Positions 20,933-22,736 of a DNA stretch of 22,736 nucleotides are shown in pieces (the stretch's first letter is position 1; every line of letters begins with the position of its first letter). The notes under the pieces are model-generated. The model worked only from the letters and a program-made list of their open reading frames with translations, had not been told where the DNA came from and made no database searches. The stretch covers positions 225,527 through 248,262 of the forward strand of contig NW_003156733.1 in assembly GCF_000003605.2 (NCBI RefSeq). Direction: 5' to 3'. Source of the stretch: Saccoglossus kowalevskii (taxonomy: Eukaryota > Hemichordata > Enteropneusta > Harrimaniidae). The position numbers were made by a program, and so were the translations under genes.

Positions 20933-22736
20933 TGTTCGTTTGACCTTCGACTACCGGATGTATTCATTCAATTTTACCAGCGTAAATAGTTAATTATTCA
21001 TCATATTTAATAATCACAAAGCCATTAGGCGTTCATTGATACACTCATTAACCTGCTGAGTAATGATCATCAATTAAACACCACACTGTCAAATGTTACC
21101 TGTAAAAGTAATTATTTCTGACAACGGACAAGGTCGATTTCCTAGAAGCGGTGTTAAACTTTATGTATCCACCTGTCCCACGTACAGATGACGAATCGCC
21201 ACTTATATATTTTAAGCTGACGTGTAATTATTTACCATCAATTGAAAAAAAAAAATCCATATCGCAAATCGAGAAGAGAATGTATTAAACTATATTTACG
21301 CAAAATCAGAATGTGCTATGATAATTATTTAATGTGTGAACTGGAATTTTACGTCAAAGAAAACTCTTATCAATGGTGTATGTGAATCAACTGTCGCTGC
21401 TCACAACAAAACACCTGCATATCCGTCGATAAAACGAAGCCTGAATAACACCATCGGAAAACAGCGATATTTTGTTTCAATATTATCACGTTTGTTCAAT
21501 ATAATATTATTCTTTTCTTCATAAATTATTTAGCCAGAAAGGGATAGATTTATTAACTTTATTATTTATTTTTTGAAAAAAAAAAAATTGAATGTTGCAT
21601 TAGAGTTCGGAATTTGTTCGCTATAGTGATAAAAATGGCATGTTTTTTAATTTCCGAATATGAATTGTATTTGAGTGTCTTTTGTTGTTCATATTACGAG
21701 CGTCGTTATACTACTGCTATAGCTTTAGGGTTTTCCCATTGGTAAGAAATGTGATGGTTGGTGGCCATTAAGGTTGAGCCACTATTCGATAGGGAGGGTG
21801 GATAGGTAGGCAGGTGGAACACACATATTTTACCTGACTACCAAAATACCGAAGATATAAAAACAACAACACACTTGCTAACAAGACGTAATAACAAAAT
21901 AATCTTCTCACAAATTCACCCCCTCCCCCCATTGATAAAATACTGCACTTAATTAACACGGGAAAATACCCAATGTCACGTGATCGTCGCCGTAGTCCGA
22001 ACATCATTTTGATAATGGAATGAACAATCACGTTGTACGCGTCATTTCAATTTTTAGGTAATTTGTATTTTATCGGGAAACATGGGTCACTCATTCTGTA
22101 ATTAATTTACTTGACGATACGCAGGTCCAGCTCATAAGTTACAAAAAGCTATTATAATTACTTGATAATTTGTCTGATTGGATACTACTAATAATAAAAA
22201 AATGATATATACATTAGTTACATGGGGTGTTATTTTCTAATTAGGCAGCTAAAGATAATTGCTCTATGTATGTACCTTATTCGCTTACCCGTGAAATTAC
22301 AATCAATAGCCACAGAGCTGCGAGCTTGTGCGCTCGATTATTCTCGAGTGCGGGAGATAAAATGAAACATCGTGACGGTGCTAATCATCGTCCCATATTT
22401 ATCCGTTTTTAGTTACGCGCAATCGATAATAATTGTTTGTTTTTCACACGCTCACGTCAATCCACTCATTACCACTTGACACATATGCATACGTCATCAC
22501 GTGACACGGGCCTCAATTTGCACGCCATTTCACTAATTGCTACTACTGCTAGACACACGGGTCTACCGCGTCTGATTTCGAGGACATGGGCTTCAAATTT
22601 GATTGCATGGGACCAATTCAATGTTCAGTAGTTATATTTAGCGTTATACCAATAGCGTCCACGCTGTATCGCACATAATACAGAGCAAAATAGTAAAAAC
22701 TTTTGTTCAAGATTATTTGTTCTTTGAAAGCAATGA
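20933..22736. other. non-coding stretch to window end, no gene seen
   Basis: AT-rich, with short frames only. A minus-strand GGGTAAGCG donor near 22285-22290 follows an open hydrophobic run (ALWLLIVIS), but no in-frame start codon precedes it. No supported gene. Confidence 0.35.

Noticed and set aside
22285-22380. Minus-strand donor after ALWLLIVIS, considered as a signal-peptide exon
   Set aside because: No in-frame start codon, the phase does not match the receptor exon, and it is 17 kb away.
1-22736. CRISPR arrays, bacterial operons, phage or viral genes
   Set aside because: No regular spaced repeats, no operon-like ORFs, and the splice structure is eukaryotic.

Overview
The window looks like a non-coding-rich piece of an animal nuclear genome. 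It is AT-rich, has no long open reading frame, and carries canonical GT/AG splice signals, MITE-like transposon remnants, a relic of a non-LTR retrotransposon and microsatellites. CpG dinucleotides are plentiful and not obviously depleted, which argues against a vertebrate and for an invertebrate. A tunicate or other marine deuterostome is only a guess. No bacterial, phage or CRISPR-type content was seen.

The one gene recognised with good confidence is on the minus strand: the 5' part of a Cys-loop ligand-gated ion channel subunit of the GABA-A / glycine receptor family. Two coding exons are clear. The exon at 5221-5127 encodes the N-terminal helix and start of the extracellular domain, ending in RPGAGG. 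The exon at 3100-3033 encodes GGPPV through SISEANM. They are separated by a 2,026-bp intron, their phases match exactly, and the second is 68 bp long, the length I recall for the equivalent exon in vertebrate GABA-A and glycine receptor genes. A third, tentative exon at 8406-8312 could encode the start codon and signal peptide; its phase fits the next exon. The following exon of about 221 bp and all transmembrane exons would lie below position 1, outside the window.

Layout: 1-3032 is the partial intron downstream of the 68-bp exon, with two MITE copies (869-1113, 1209-1341), a diverged direct duplication (2087-2385) and an A/T-rich periodic stretch (2540-2815). 3101-5126 and 5222-8311 are introns, the second carrying MITE copy C (5478-5603). 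From 8407 to the end the sequence is upstream flank, or the first intron if there is a non-coding first exon. It holds an 88-bp inverted repeat (9761-9848), four more degenerate MITE copies (about 12757, 13494, 14852 and 17074), an L2/CR1-like reverse transcriptase relic (16013-16325), two weak plus-strand exon candidates (17995-18050, 19555-19718) and an ATTC microsatellite (20838-20932).

The clearest repeated structure not explained by the gene is the short TTAA-flanked palindromic MITE family. At least seven copies in 16 kb range from nearly intact to barely recognisable.
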